Assembly (NCBI GenBank): GCA_002413455.1
Contig: DHXA01000133.1
Coordinates: forward strand, 1 to 24,889
Reading direction: 5' to 3'
Source: Rhodanobacter sp. UBA5168
GTDB lineage: Bacteria; Pseudomonadota; Gammaproteobacteria; Xanthomonadales; Rhodanobacteraceae
Length of the DNA: 24,889 bases
Part shown: positions 6,848 to 15,048 of the stretch, piece by piece
How positions within the stretch are numbered: position 1 is the stretch's first letter
Layout of the letters: each line of letters starts with the position of its first letter
Translations under genes and position numbers: made by a program
The notes under the pieces: model-generated
Told to the model about the DNA's origin: nothing
The model's input: the letters and a program-made list of their open reading frames with translations, nothing else
Databases searched by the model: none

Positions 6848-7132
6848 TCAGCCGGTCTTGGCTTCGTTCTTGGCCGTCTGCTTGCCTTCGGGCAGGGTGA
6901 CCGAGAGTTCGAGAATCTCGTGACCGCTGTCGCGCTCGAAATTGATGTTGATCGCGTCGAGATCGACGTGAACATATTTCTTGATCACCTCGAGCAATTC
7001 GTTGCGCATCATCGGCAGGTAGTCCGGAGCGCCGCGGCTGGAACGTTCCTGCGCGACGATGATCCGAAGGCGTTCGCGGGCGACGGTGGCGGTGGCCTCC
7101 GGCTTGCGCTTCAGGAAATCAAGAATACCCAT
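6848..7132 (-). CDS. minE: Cell division topological specificity factor MinE
   Basis: 94 residues, the usual MinE length. The N-terminal segment (MGILDFLKRK) is the membrane-touching helix, ARERLRIIVAQER is the MinD-activating region, and the rest (YLPMMRNELLEVIKKYVHVD and the ILELSVTLP strand) is the dimerisation domain. MinE stimulates the MinD ATPase and drives pole-to-pole oscillation, keeping the MinC inhibitor away from midcell. Its ATG at 7132 is only 5 bases after the minD stop, so the two are surely co-transcribed and probably translationally coupled. Confidence 0.97.
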   Translation of the reverse strand: MGILDFLKRKPEATATVARERLRIIVAQERSSRGAPDYLPMMRNELLEVIKKYVHVDLDAININFERDSGHEILELSVTLPEGKQTAKNEAKTG

Positions 7133-7137
7133 CGTGA

Positions 7138-7953
7138 TCAACCTCCGAACACGCGCTGGAGAAAGCCCTTCCTGGGCACGTCGATGAAGCGCAACGGGCG
7201 CTCTTCGCCGAGAATGCGAGCCACCGTGTCGCTGTAGGCCTGACCGGCATGTGAATTGACATCGACGATGACCGGGATGCCGTTGTTGGACGCAGTCAGC
7301 ACGTTCTCCGATTCCGGGATCACGCCGACCACTTCGATGCCGAGGATTTCCTCGACATCCTTGACGCTGAGCATTTCGCCGATGGCGACGCGGGCCGGGT
7401 TGTAGCGGGTCAGCAGCAAATGCTGGGTGACCGGGCCTTCGCCGCGCTCGGCGCGCCGGGTCTTGCTGGCGAGCAGGCCCAGGATGCGGTCGGAGTCGCG
7501 CACCGAGGACACTTCCGGGTTGACCACCACGACGGCGTGATCGGCGAAGTACATCGCCAGATGCGCGCCTTTCTCGATGCCGGCCGGCGAGTCGCACACG
7601 ACGTAGTCGAAGCCGTCTTCGGACAGGCCGTCGAGCACTTTCTCGACGCCTTCCTGGGTCAGCGCGTCCTTGTCGCGGGTCTGGCTGGCGGCCAGCACGT
7701 AGAGATTGTCGTGGCGCTTGTCCTTGATCAGCGATTGTTTCAGCGTGGCTTCGCCGTGCACGACGTTGACGAAGTCGTACACCACGCGACGCTCGCAGCC
7801 CATGATCAGGTCGAGGTTGCGCAGGCCGACGTCGAAGTCGATTACGGCGGTTTTCTTGCCGGCCATGGCCAGGCCGGTGGCGAGCGAGGCGCTGGTCGTC
7901 GTCTTGCCGACGCCGCCTTTGCCGGAAGTGACAACGATAATCTCAGCAGTCAA
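7138..7953 (-). CDS. minD: Septum site-determining ATPase MinD
   Basis: 271 residues, aligning end to end with E. coli MinD. The deviant Walker A motif GKGGVGKT stands at 11-18, IDFDVGLRNLD at about 39-49, and CDSPAGIE at the Walker B region. The C-terminal amphipathic helix (RKGFLQRVFGG) is the membrane-targeting sequence. MinD-ATP binds the membrane, recruits MinC to block FtsZ rings at the poles and is released by MinE. The start is a TTG codon at 7953: GGAG precedes it by 8 bases, no in-frame ATG or GTG lies close upstream, and the next residues TAEIIVVTSGKGG match the family N-terminus. It follows minC by 36 bases. Confidence 0.97.
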   Translation of the reverse strand: MTAEIIVVTSGKGGVGKTTTSASLATGLAMAGKKTAVIDFDVGLRNLDLIMGCERRVVYDFVNVVHGEATLKQSLIKDKRHDNLYVLAASQTRDKDALTQEGVEKVLDGLSEDGFDYVVCDSPAGIEKGAHLAMYFADHAVVVVNPEVSSVRDSDRILGLLASKTRRAERGEGPVTQHLLLTRYNPARVAIGEMLSVKDVEEILGIEVVGVIPESENVLTASNNGIPVIVDVNSHAGQAYSDTVARILGEERPLRFIDVPRKGFLQRVFGG

Positions 7954-7989
7954 GGGCCCATCTCCGCATGATTGTTCTTGTTGTGATGA

Positions 7990-8760
7990 TCACAGCTTGG
8001 CGATCAACAGCTTTTCGCCTTCCAGCCAGCATTGCACGGACTGGCCTTCGAGGTCGTCAGGAATCTGTTCGAACACGCGATATTGCCCGGCAATCGCCAC
8101 CAGTTCGGCGCGGAAATCGGAGACGAAGATGCGCGCCTTCGCGTCGCCCTGCGCACCGGCCATGGCACGCCCACGCAGGCCACCGTAGATGTGGATATTG
8201 CCGTCGGCGATCACCTCGGCGCCGTTGGCGACAGCACCGATGACGATCAGGTCGCGGTCGCGCGCATAGATCTGCTGGCCCGAACGCACTGAGCCGGCAT
8301 GCTGCTGGGCGCCCTGCATGCTGCCGGGCGCCGGCGCAGAGAGGATCGGCTCGCGCTGGACCTGCGCGACGGGTTCGGCGCGCGTGGGCGTGTCGACGGC
8401 GGCCGGGCCGCCGTTGGCCGGTTCATAGGCGGCGCGGAATTTCGCGATCAGCGGCAAGCCCATGCGCTTGGCCAGCGCCTCGGTCTCGCTGGTGCCGTAG
8501 GCAAGGCCCACCGGCAACATGCCGGCGCTGCGCACCGCTTCGAGCAAGGCATCGACGGCGCCGTCGTCGGGCAGGTCAAGCAGGTGGCTCAGGTCCAGCA
8601 CCACCGCGGCGCGGGCAAACATTTGCGGAGCGGCGCGCACGCGACGCTCCAGTTCGTCGCACAGTGCGGCGGCATCGACCCGGCGCACGCGCACGCAGGC
8701 AATGCCAACCTGGCCGAAGCGCAGGTCGCAGGCGTCCGTTGTATCCATTCTTGCATTCAT
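7990..8760 (-). CDS. minC: Septum site-determining protein MinC
   Basis: 256 residues with the two MinC domains: an N-terminal FtsZ-antagonising domain to about residue 105, a variable Ala/Pro-rich linker, and a C-terminal beta-helix (GQQIYARDRDLIVIGAVANGAEVIADGNIHIYGG and on) that dimerises and binds MinD. It inhibits FtsZ polymerisation near the poles. The ATG at 8760 overlaps the TGA of the upstream acetyltransferase gene as ATGA, a typical coupling arrangement; a second ATG four codons later (8748) is also possible. It is the first min gene, followed by minD and minE. Confidence 0.96.
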   Translation of the reverse strand: MNARMDTTDACDLRFGQVGIACVRVRRVDAAALCDELERRVRAAPQMFARAAVVLDLSHLLDLPDDGAVDALLEAVRSAGMLPVGLAYGTSETEALAKRMGLPLIAKFRAAYEPANGGPAAVDTPTRAEPVAQVQREPILSAPAPGSMQGAQQHAGSVRSGQQIYARDRDLIVIGAVANGAEVIADGNIHIYGGLRGRAMAGAQGDAKARIFVSDFRAELVAIAGQYRVFEQIPDDLEGQSVQCWLEGEKLLIAKL

Positions 8761-9377
8761 GGGCGCCGCTCTCCGGCGAGGCGGCGCGGCGTGGAATCAC
8801 ATGCGGGAGAGTGTTCGCGCTCGGCCAGCCATGGCTCGTTCGGCAGTCCGCCGTGATCGAGCCAGGTGTCGCGAACATAGGCGTAGCTGGGCAGGTCCTT
8901 GGCCAGCAGGCTGACTTGCGGACCGTGCTCGCCCATGCGCTGCTGGCCCACTTCCTGAAAACCATAGGTGCCGTGGAACAGCACCACCACATCGTCGCGC
9001 GGTTCCAGGAATACCTCGCAGGCGAGCAGTGGCACCCGCACCTCGGCATAGCTGTGCACGTCGCAATAGAAAATGCGGCCCAGGCCGTGACGGCGATAGG
9101 CGTTCGCGATCACGATGCGGTCGATGTAGAGAAACTGCGGGTAATGTTCCGCGAACCAGCGGTAGTTGGGGCTTTCGTAATCGCCGCCTTCGCGCAGCGC
9201 GATCAGGAAACCGGCCAGATGGCCGTCGATCTCGGCGACACGGAAATAGTCGGCGTGCTCGTAGAAGTAACGCAACTGGCTGGCGTCGAGGGCGAGGATG
9301 GAGCGACCGGCAGCATTGTTGAGTGCCAGTACGGCATCCATGTCGTGCTCGCGCACGTCGCGGATGGCAAGGGCCAT
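8757..9377 (-). CDS. GNAT-family N-acetyltransferase, first gene of the min operon
   Basis: About 206 residues of the GNAT fold, which moves an acetyl group from acetyl-CoA to an amine. The acetyl-CoA-binding region is YIDRIVIANAYRRHGLGRIFY, with R-R-H-G-L-G as the pyrophosphate loop. The following strand ACEVFLEPRDDVVVLFHGTYGFQEVG is also typical. The substrate is unknown. I prefer the ATG at 9377 because GGAG stands a few bases before it and because the longer start at 9440 would overlap a good -10 box (CATAAT at 9439-9444); the longer form would be 227 residues. Its stop codon overlaps the minC start, so it is translated with the division-inhibitor genes. Why an acetyltransferase is coupled to min is not known to me. 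Confidence 0.88.
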   Translation of the reverse strand: MALAIRDVREHDMDAVLALNNAAGRSILALDASQLRYFYEHADYFRVAEIDGHLAGFLIALREGGDYESPNYRWFAEHYPQFLYIDRIVIANAYRRHGLGRIFYCDVHSYAEVRVPLLACEVFLEPRDDVVVLFHGTYGFQEVGQQRMGEHGPQVSLLAKDLPSYAYVRDTWLDHGGLPNEPWLAEREHSPACDSTPRRLAGERRP

Positions 9378-9438
9378 TCGTTGCTCCGCAATGGTGGATT
9401 CGGGGACAAGGTCGACCAGCGGCCTTGCGCAGTGACTC

Positions 9439-9444
9439 ATTATG
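9439..9444 (-). promoter_or_regulatory. Candidate -10 box of the GNAT-minCDE operon
   Basis: CATAAT on the minus strand differs from TATAAT at one base. Transcription from it would begin near 9432, leaving a leader of about 55 bases before the preferred GNAT start. No convincing -35 box is visible at 17 bases; TGTAAG is the closest. Confidence 0.4.
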
Positions 9445-9461
9445 ACATGCGCCCGGAACCC

Positions 9462-9486
9462 TTACATCTGGCAATGGCACATGTAA
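9462..9486. repeat. Inverted repeat between the divergent GNAT-min and kinase genes
   Basis: TTACAT and ATGTAA form 6-base arms with a 13-base spacer in the divergent control region. It could be a binding site for a dimeric regulator such as the neighbouring response regulator, but arms this short can arise by chance and no second copy was found. Confidence 0.3.
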
Positions 9487-9521
9487 AAGCTTCGTAAAAC
9501 GACGACGGCACGCCAGCCGCC

Positions 9522-10796
9522 GTGACTTCTCGCGCATTGCGTGAAACGTCGGTACGTCCAATGATGCGAGGCATGCGCTGGCCATTCCTCAACCACATCC
9601 GTCTGCTCCGCTATGCGGGTTTCTTCACCTATCTGTCGGTGGGGACGCCGTTGATCACCAATTGGGCTACCGAACGGCTCAATCAGCTGCAGCGTCCGAA
9701 TTTTTCATTGTTGCTGTGGACGCTGTGCTATCTGATCTTCGGCCTGATGTACTGGATGCTGACCAGCAATCTCGGGTCGCGCCGTTACCCGGTCCTTAAA
9801 TTGCTGGGCCTGGCCCTGATGACGGCCGCCGCAGTGGCGGTGGGCTGGTACAGCCATAGCGGATTGTCGGCCATGCTGATGGTGGTTGCCTCGCTGGTGC
9901 TCCCTTGGCTGCTGCCGTTCTGGTTGAGTGTTTTCTGGCTGCTGTTGCAGCATCTGAGCCTGGTGGCGATTTTCGTCACGTTTCCCGAATACGACCATAG
10001 TGTGGCGCTCGGCTTTTTGCAGGCCAGCATCTATCTGGGCATCTCGGTGCTGGTATTCATCACCTCGATGGTGGCCAGCCAGCAGGCCGAGCAGCGCGAG
10101 GCGCAGCGCCGGTTGAATTCCGAACTGCGCGCCACCCGGGCGTTGCTGGCCGAATCCAGCCGGATCGCCGAACGCATGCGCATCGCACGCGACCTGCACG
10201 ATTTGATCGGCCATCACCTGACTGCACTGAGCCTCAATCTCGAAGTGGCCAGTCATCTCACCAACGAAGCCGCTGGTGCACACGTGCGCAAGGCGCAGAG
10301 CACCGCAAAGCTACTGCTGGCCGACGTGCGCGAGGTGGTCAGCGAATTGCGCCAGGACGACGCGATCGACCTGACCCAGGCGCTGCGCAGCCTGACTGAA
10401 GGCGTGCCAGGCTTGAATGTGCATGTGGTGATGCCTCCGCGCTTCAGCGTGGAGGATCCACGCCGCGCGCAGGTGCTGCTGCGCTGCGCGCAGGAGATCA
10501 TCACCAACACCGCCAAGCATGCCGGTGCGCGCAACCTGTGGCTCAATTTTGCCTATGCCGGAGAAAGCCTGCTGGGTCTGCATGCGCGCGACGACGGCCG
10601 TGGCGCCGAACAAGTCGAGCCGGGCAATGGCCTGTCAGGCATGCGAGAGCGGTTGGCCGAGTTCGGTGGCAGCGTGACGCTGGATACCGGCGTGAGTCAT
10701 GGTTTCGCGCTCACGGTGCGACTGCCGCTGGGTGAGCACACGGCGCTGGCCCATGCGCCATCACGGTTTGAACCGCCTGCGCTCAATGTGTCGTAA
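9522..10796 (+). CDS. Membrane sensor histidine kinase, HisKA_3/DesK-like
   Basis: Up to 424 residues from the GTG at 9522; ATGs at 9561 and 9573 are alternatives and no clear ribosome site decides between them. The N-terminal half holds about five or six membrane segments (roughly residues 30-185) with only short loops, so the sensor appears to lie in the membrane, as in DesK-type kinases. A short linker leads to the HisKA_3 dimerisation helix RMRIARDLHDLIGHH, with the phospho-accepting His at 226. The ATPase domain follows with the N box EIITNTAKHA (Asn329), DDGRG (357-361) and GNGLSGMRERL. It surely phosphorylates the NarL-type regulator encoded 107 bases downstream. The signal is unknown; membrane fluidity or cell-envelope stress would fit the architecture. 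Confidence 0.92.
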   Translation: MTSRALRETSVRPMMRGMRWPFLNHIRLLRYAGFFTYLSVGTPLITNWATERLNQLQRPNFSLLLWTLCYLIFGLMYWMLTSNLGSRRYPVLKLLGLALMTAAAVAVGWYSHSGLSAMLMVVASLVLPWLLPFWLSVFWLLLQHLSLVAIFVTFPEYDHSVALGFLQASIYLGISVLVFITSMVASQQAEQREAQRRLNSELRATRALLAESSRIAERMRIARDLHDLIGHHLTALSLNLEVASHLTNEAAGAHVRKAQSTAKLLLADVREVVSELRQDDAIDLTQALRSLTEGVPGLNVHVVMPPRFSVEDPRRAQVLLRCAQEIITNTAKHAGARNLWLNFAYAGESLLGLHARDDGRGAEQVEPGNGLSGMRERLAEFGGSVTLDTGVSHGFALTVRLPLGEHTALAHAPSRFEPPALNVS

Positions 10797-10903
10797 TGTT
10801 TTGTGGTTCGCCCCGGCGTGCGAGAATGCGTCATCATTGAAAACGGCATGAACCGCCGGTTTCCACTGCCACTGCCTGAGTCATGTTTGTTCGAGGATTC
10901 GCG

Positions 10904-11545
10904 ATGATTTCCGTTTGTCTCGTCGACGACCAGAATCTGGTGCGCCAGGGGGTTCGTTCGCTGCTGGATCTGTCCGAGGACATCCGTGTGGTGGCCGAAT
11001 GTGCCGACGGTGCGCAGGCCGTGCAGGACATTCCACGGGTCAAGCCGGACGTGGTGTTGCTGGATCTGCGCATGCCGAACATGAGCGGGCTGGAAGTGCT
11101 GCAGGCGCTGTCCGCGCGCAACGAGCTGCCACCCACCATCATCCTGACCACGTTCGACGACGATCAGCTGGTCCTGCAGGGCCTCAAGGCCGGTGCCCGC
11201 GGCTATCTGCTGAAGGATGTGTCGCTGGAACAGCTGGTGGAAGCCGTGCGTACGGTCGCCGCCGGCGGCTCGTTGGTCGCGCCAATGGTCACCCAACGAC
11301 TGATGGCCGGCGTGGCGCGGATGCAAAACCATTTCACCAGCCTGGAGCAGCCTGATCCGCTGACCGAGCGCGAAACCGAGATCCTGCGGCTGCTTTCCGG
11401 CGGTTACAGCAACAAGGAGATCGCCAACTCGCTGAAAGTGGCCGAGGGCACGGTGAAGAATCACGTTTCCAACATCCTGTCCAAGCTGGGCGTGCGCGAT
11501 CGCACCCGTGCGGTGCTGAAGGCACTGGAAATGGGCATCGTCTGA
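10904..11545 (+). CDS. NarL/FixJ-family response regulator
   Basis: 213 residues. The receiver domain has acidic residues Asp8 and Asp9, the phospho-acceptor Asp54 in VVLLDLRMP, Thr82/83 and Lys104 in YLLKD. The C-terminal LuxR-type helix-turn-helix runs from about residue 152 (LTERETEILRLLSGGYSNKEIANSLKVAEGTVKNHVSNILSKLGVRDR, split here for its recognition helix VKNHVSNIL). It is the partner of the kinase just upstream. The ATG at 10904 is preceded by GAGGA; an earlier in-frame start at 10883 lacks this. The targets are not shown by the sequence; the SRPBCC gene downstream is one candidate. A GC-rich hairpin follows the stop. Confidence 0.95.
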   Translation: MISVCLVDDQNLVRQGVRSLLDLSEDIRVVAECADGAQAVQDIPRVKPDVVLLDLRMPNMSGLEVLQALSARNELPPTIILTTFDDDQLVLQGLKAGARGYLLKDVSLEQLVEAVRTVAAGGSLVAPMVTQRLMAGVARMQNHFTSLEQPDPLTERETEILRLLSGGYSNKEIANSLKVAEGTVKNHVSNILSKLGVRDRTRAVLKALEMGIV

Positions 11546-11559
11546 GTTTGTGCGGCTGC

Positions 11560-11582
11560 GGACCGGCACGGCTTGCCGGTCC
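11560..11582 (+). repeat. Hairpin after the response regulator gene
   Basis: GGACCGGC (11560-11567) and GCCGGTCC (11575-11582) form a perfect 8-bp stem with a 7-base loop 14 bases after the stop codon. There is no T-run, so it is not a classical intrinsic terminator; it may protect the mRNA 3' end or assist factor-dependent termination. The remaining 200 bases before the next gene show nothing clear. Confidence 0.45.
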
Positions 11583-11791
11583 CGGACGCACGCTGCAGCC
11601 AGCTTTCCGGCGTTGTAAACAGGGCCGCCACAGCGGATAGCGTTCCAGCCCGTGAACAAGTAACATCCGTAGCTTCGGCAGTTGCCGACCCCCCTGCCAT
11701 GGCCCTCGGATGAACCCTGGGGCAGGCCCGTGCTGCGGCCGGGGCGACATTTCGTAAGGTATGGCGTAAAGACGCTTCGGAGAACTCTGGA

Positions 11792-13180
11792 ATGATGCGT
11801 GTCTTTGAATTTCTTGTTGCTCTGGTCATCGTGGCTGCACTCGGTGTCCTGGCGGCTGTGGTCATGCCCGGTAGCGGTCATGTGGAACGCCAGCTGGTCA
11901 TCGGCAAGGACATGCGTCAGGTCTATGACGTGCTCGACAACTTCCGTCGGTTGCCCGATTACTCGGTGCTTCGCTCACTCGACAAGGACGTGCAGTTCAA
12001 TTTTTCCGGCAAGGCCTATGGCCCGGGCGCCGAAATCAGCTGGGTCAGTACCGATCCCAAGCTCGGCAACGGCGGGCTGACCATCGCCAGCGCCACGCCT
12101 GAGTTCGACAAGATCGATAGCAATACCAAGGGCGCCAGCATTGTCTGGAACCTGGACAACAGCTGGCGCGGACTCGACAAGCATTTCACGCTGGACCTGG
12201 AGCGCAAGGGAAGCCGCGGCCAGCTGACCCAGGTGACCTGGTCGTATGACGTGTCCTACGGCTGGAACCTGATCAACCGCTTCGCCAACCTGTATATCCA
12301 TGGCGATCCCGACACGTTCATCCAGTTCAGCCTGAACAACCTGCAGAACGTGTTGGCCGGCGTGCCGAACATCGACTACAGCCAGCTGATCCCGTACATC
12401 GAACAGACCCAGCCGACACCGGTGCTGCTGGTGTCCACCTCGATCGAACGCAAGGACGGCCTGGAAGCCCTGGACGACGCCGTCGCCAAGGCGATCACCG
12501 AGATCCAGGCGGCTGCCAAGAAGCTTGGCGTGAACGTGACCGGTCCGCGGGTACTGATCACGACCAACTATGGCGACCAGACCTATACCTTCGACGTGGC
12601 GCTGCCGATCGACTCCAGCACCCTGACCGTCAATGGCCAGAGCGAACAGTTGACCGCAGCGACCCCGCCCGCGCTGGATGCCAGTGCGGCACCGGCCGAA
12701 GCCAGCACCGCCGCCGCTGTGGCTGACAACGTTGCGGTGGGCGGTCGCGACCGTTTTGGCCGCCTGGTGGTGGATGGGAACGTGCGCGCCACGCTGGCCT
12801 TTGGTGGCGCCGCGCTCAAGGGCGTGTGGAACGGTACCTTCGCTGGCGTACCGCAGACCCGCGACATGCTGAAAGCTTACGCGCAGACCCATGGTTACAA
12901 GTTCGATGACGTGGTCAACCGTGCGTACGACATCGTGGTGACGCCGGAAGTGAAGGACGCTGGTGGCAACATCACCACCTACGCCAAATACGATGTCTTC
13001 CTGCCGATCACCAATGCGCCCGAGAAGACCCCCGAGCAGGAAGCCGGGATCCAGCCGCCCTCGCTCGAAGACGAGAGCGCGCCGGCTGCGTCCGGGTCGG
13101 CTCCAGCTCCGTCGGCAAGCAGCGCAGCACCGGCAGCAAGCAGTGCGGTGCCGGCCGAAGCAGCTAGCGCCGGCGAATAA
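11792..13180 (+). CDS. Membrane-anchored SRPBCC (polyketide cyclase-like) protein with effector-binding-like half
   Basis: 462 residues. An N-terminal membrane segment (about 5-25) would anchor the protein or act as an uncleaved signal. Residues 30-185 look like an SRPBCC/START-type ligand pocket (GHVERQLVIGKDMRQVYDVLDNFRRLPDYS). Residues about 207-275 and 325-405 resemble two halves of a GyrI/AraC-type effector-binding domain, separated by an Ala-rich linker. The last 50 residues are a Pro/Ala/Ser-rich tail encoded by near-repeats. The family members I know are uncharacterised; binding of a hydrophobic ligand in the periplasm is inference. ATGs at 11792 and 11795 both follow GGAG. The gene is monocistronic, closed by a strong terminator. 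Confidence 0.75.
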   Translation: MMRVFEFLVALVIVAALGVLAAVVMPGSGHVERQLVIGKDMRQVYDVLDNFRRLPDYSVLRSLDKDVQFNFSGKAYGPGAEISWVSTDPKLGNGGLTIASATPEFDKIDSNTKGASIVWNLDNSWRGLDKHFTLDLERKGSRGQLTQVTWSYDVSYGWNLINRFANLYIHGDPDTFIQFSLNNLQNVLAGVPNIDYSQLIPYIEQTQPTPVLLVSTSIERKDGLEALDDAVAKAITEIQAAAKKLGVNVTGPRVLITTNYGDQTYTFDVALPIDSSTLTVNGQSEQLTAATPPALDASAAPAEASTAAAVADNVAVGGRDRFGRLVVDGNVRATLAFGGAALKGVWNGTFAGVPQTRDMLKAYAQTHGYKFDDVVNRAYDIVVTPEVKDAGGNITTYAKYDVFLPITNAPEKTPEQEAGIQPPSLEDESAPAASGSAPAPSASSAAPAASSAVPAEAASAGE

Positions 13181-13207
13181 GCCCGCCGCGACTGCTGAAT
13201 ACCGAGA

Positions 13208-13237
13208 GGCCCTTCCCAAGGAAGGGCCTTTTCTTTT
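13208..13237 (+). terminator. Rho-independent terminator after the SRPBCC gene
   Basis: GGCCCTTCC and GGAAGGGCC form a perfect 9-bp stem with a 3-base loop, followed by TTTTCTTTT. It begins 27 bases after the stop codon and isolates this gene from the ABC operon. Confidence 0.93.
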
Positions 13238-13368
13238 CATCGCCACAATGCCGGCGCGGCCGGGCTGCTCGATGAAGCCGAATTTTGCCGGTGTCTTGCG
13301 GTACATTGCAGGGCGATCGGCGGCGCCTCCTGCCGGCGCTCGACGCTCCGCCACCACTCATACCGGAC

Positions 13369-14313
13369 ATGATCGAAACCGACCAGCTCACCCGATGCTA
13401 TGGGAATCTGACCGCAGTGGACGCGCTGACCATGCGCGTCGAACCTGGTCAGGTGCTTGGTTTGCTAGGTCCCAACGGTGCGGGCAAATCCACCGCGATG
13501 CGCATGATCGCCGGGTTTCTGGTGCCTACTTCGGGTACCGCTCGGGTCTGCGGTCACGATGTCAGCCGTGAACCGCTGAAGGCGAAACGCGCGCTCGGTT
13601 ACCTGCCGGAGGGTGCGCCCAGCTACGGCGAAATGACGGTTCGCGAGTTTCTGCAGTTCATTGTCCGCATGCGTGGGTTCAAGCCGGATACCGGCTATCG
13701 TCGCTTCGAGGCGGTGGTGCAGCAACTACAGCTGGAGGAGGTATTGGGGCTGTGCATCGATACGCTGTCCAAGGGACTGCGTCGACGTGTGGGGCTGGCC
13801 CAGGCGATCCTGCACGATCCACCGGTGCTCATGCTGGACGAGCCCACCGACGGCCTTGATCCGAACCAGAAGCACGCCGTGCGCCAACTCATCGACGTGA
13901 TGGCGCGCGAGCGCACCATCCTGATCTCCACGCACTTGCTGGAAGAGGTGCATGCGCTGTGCAACCGTGTGGTGATCATCGCCCGCGGCAAGCTGCTGGC
14001 CGACGCCACCCCGGCGGAACTGGAGGCGCGCTCGCGCTATCACGGCGCGGTGTCGTTCAGTGCACCGGGCAGCGGCATGTCGCAGGAAATGCTGGGCCGA
14101 TTGCCCCAGGTGGCGGCGATCGAGGTCGATCCGCTGGACGGCCGCATCACGGTGTTTCCGAAACCCGGCGAACGCATTCTCGAACCGGTCGAAACGCTGC
14201 TGCGCGAGCAGGGGCTGGAGGTATCGGAAATCCAGCTTGAGCGCGGCCGGCTGGACGAGGTATTCCGCCAGATCACGACGACGGACGGCAGCGCCGTCGG
14301 GAGCCGCGCATGA
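13369..14313 (+). CDS. ABC transporter ATP-binding protein, GldA-like
   Basis: 314-residue cytoplasmic ATPase. Walker A GPNGAGKST is at 34-42, the signature LSKGLRRRVGLAQA begins at 133, Walker B VLMLDEP is at 153-159 and the switch His is at 189. The signature has LSKG in place of LSGG, as in the GldA/NatA-type group. The C-terminal 90 residues form the extra domain common in this group. It should power the permease encoded by the next gene, whose start overlaps its stop (ATGA at 14310-14313). The start ATG at 13369 was chosen because homologous ATPases begin a few residues before the first strand; the frame is open upstream to 13285. In gliding Bacteroidetes GldA acts with GldF and GldG; the substrate in proteobacteria is unknown. 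Confidence 0.93.
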   Translation: MIETDQLTRCYGNLTAVDALTMRVEPGQVLGLLGPNGAGKSTAMRMIAGFLVPTSGTARVCGHDVSREPLKAKRALGYLPEGAPSYGEMTVREFLQFIVRMRGFKPDTGYRRFEAVVQQLQLEEVLGLCIDTLSKGLRRRVGLAQAILHDPPVLMLDEPTDGLDPNQKHAVRQLIDVMARERTILISTHLLEEVHALCNRVVIIARGKLLADATPAELEARSRYHGAVSFSAPGSGMSQEMLGRLPQVAAIEVDPLDGRITVFPKPGERILEPVETLLREQGLEVSEIQLERGRLDEVFRQITTTDGSAVGSRA

Positions 14314-15044
14314 CTCCGGTCAACGCCGTGCTGCGGCGCGAGCTGCGCAGTTATTTCGTGACGCCGGTGGCGTATGTGTTCCTGGTGATCTTCCTGGTGC
14401 TGGCCGGCATTCTCACGTTCTACGCCGGCGACTTCTACGAGCGCGGGCAGGCCGATCTGCAGCCGTTCTTCGTGATGCACCCCTGGCTGTACCTGATCCT
14501 GGTGCCGGCGATCACCATGCGCATGTGGGCGGAGGAAACCAAGGGCGGCACGCTGGAGTTGCTGCTGACCCTGCCATTGACTCTTTGGCAGGCGATGCTG
14601 GGCAAGTTTTTCGCGGCGTGGCTGTTCATCGGGCTGGCGCTGGTGCTGACCTTTCCGATATGGATCACCGTCAACTACCTGGGCTCGCCGGACAATGGCG
14701 TGATCCTGGCCAGCTATCTTGGCAGCTGGTTGATGGCCGGCACATTTATCGCGATCGGTGCCTGCCTGTCGGCCTTGACCCGCAGCCAGGTCGTGGCGTT
14801 CATCCTCACGGCGCTGGTGTGCGTGCTGCTGATCCTGGTCGGGCAGCCGCAGGTGCTGGACTTCTTCTCGGGCACACTGCCGCGCAAGTTGATCAACGCG
14901 GTGGCGCACCTGTCGATGCTGCGCCATTTCGAGGCGATAGCGCGCGGCGTGCTGGATGTCCGTGACCTGCTGTACTTCCTGCTCAGCATGGTCGGCTGGC
15001 TGGTTGCCGGCGTGCTGCTGCTCGACCTGAAACGGATGCGCTGA
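14310..15044 (+). CDS. ABC-2 type permease, GldF-like
   Basis: 244-residue integral membrane protein with six or so hydrophobic segments. The N-terminus (VLRRELRSYFVTPVAYVFLVIFLVLAG) and the cytoplasmic loop MRMWAEETKGGTLELLLTLPLT are characteristic of the GldF/ABC-2 permease family. It forms the membrane channel driven by the ATPase just upstream, with which its gene overlaps by 4 bases. The GldG-like partner starts 4 bases downstream, so three genes form one tight operon. Confidence 0.93.
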   Translation: MTPVNAVLRRELRSYFVTPVAYVFLVIFLVLAGILTFYAGDFYERGQADLQPFFVMHPWLYLILVPAITMRMWAEETKGGTLELLLTLPLTLWQAMLGKFFAAWLFIGLALVLTFPIWITVNYLGSPDNGVILASYLGSWLMAGTFIAIGACLSALTRSQVVAFILTALVCVLLILVGQPQVLDFFSGTLPRKLINAVAHLSMLRHFEAIARGVLDVRDLLYFLLSMVGWLVAGVLLLDLKRMR

Positions 15045-15048
15045 AACC

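Noticed and set aside
9491..11757. TTCGTAA motif shared upstream of the kinase gene and the SRPBCC gene
   Set aside because: Only two noncoding copies of a 7-mer, not arranged as repeats; too weak for a regulator site.
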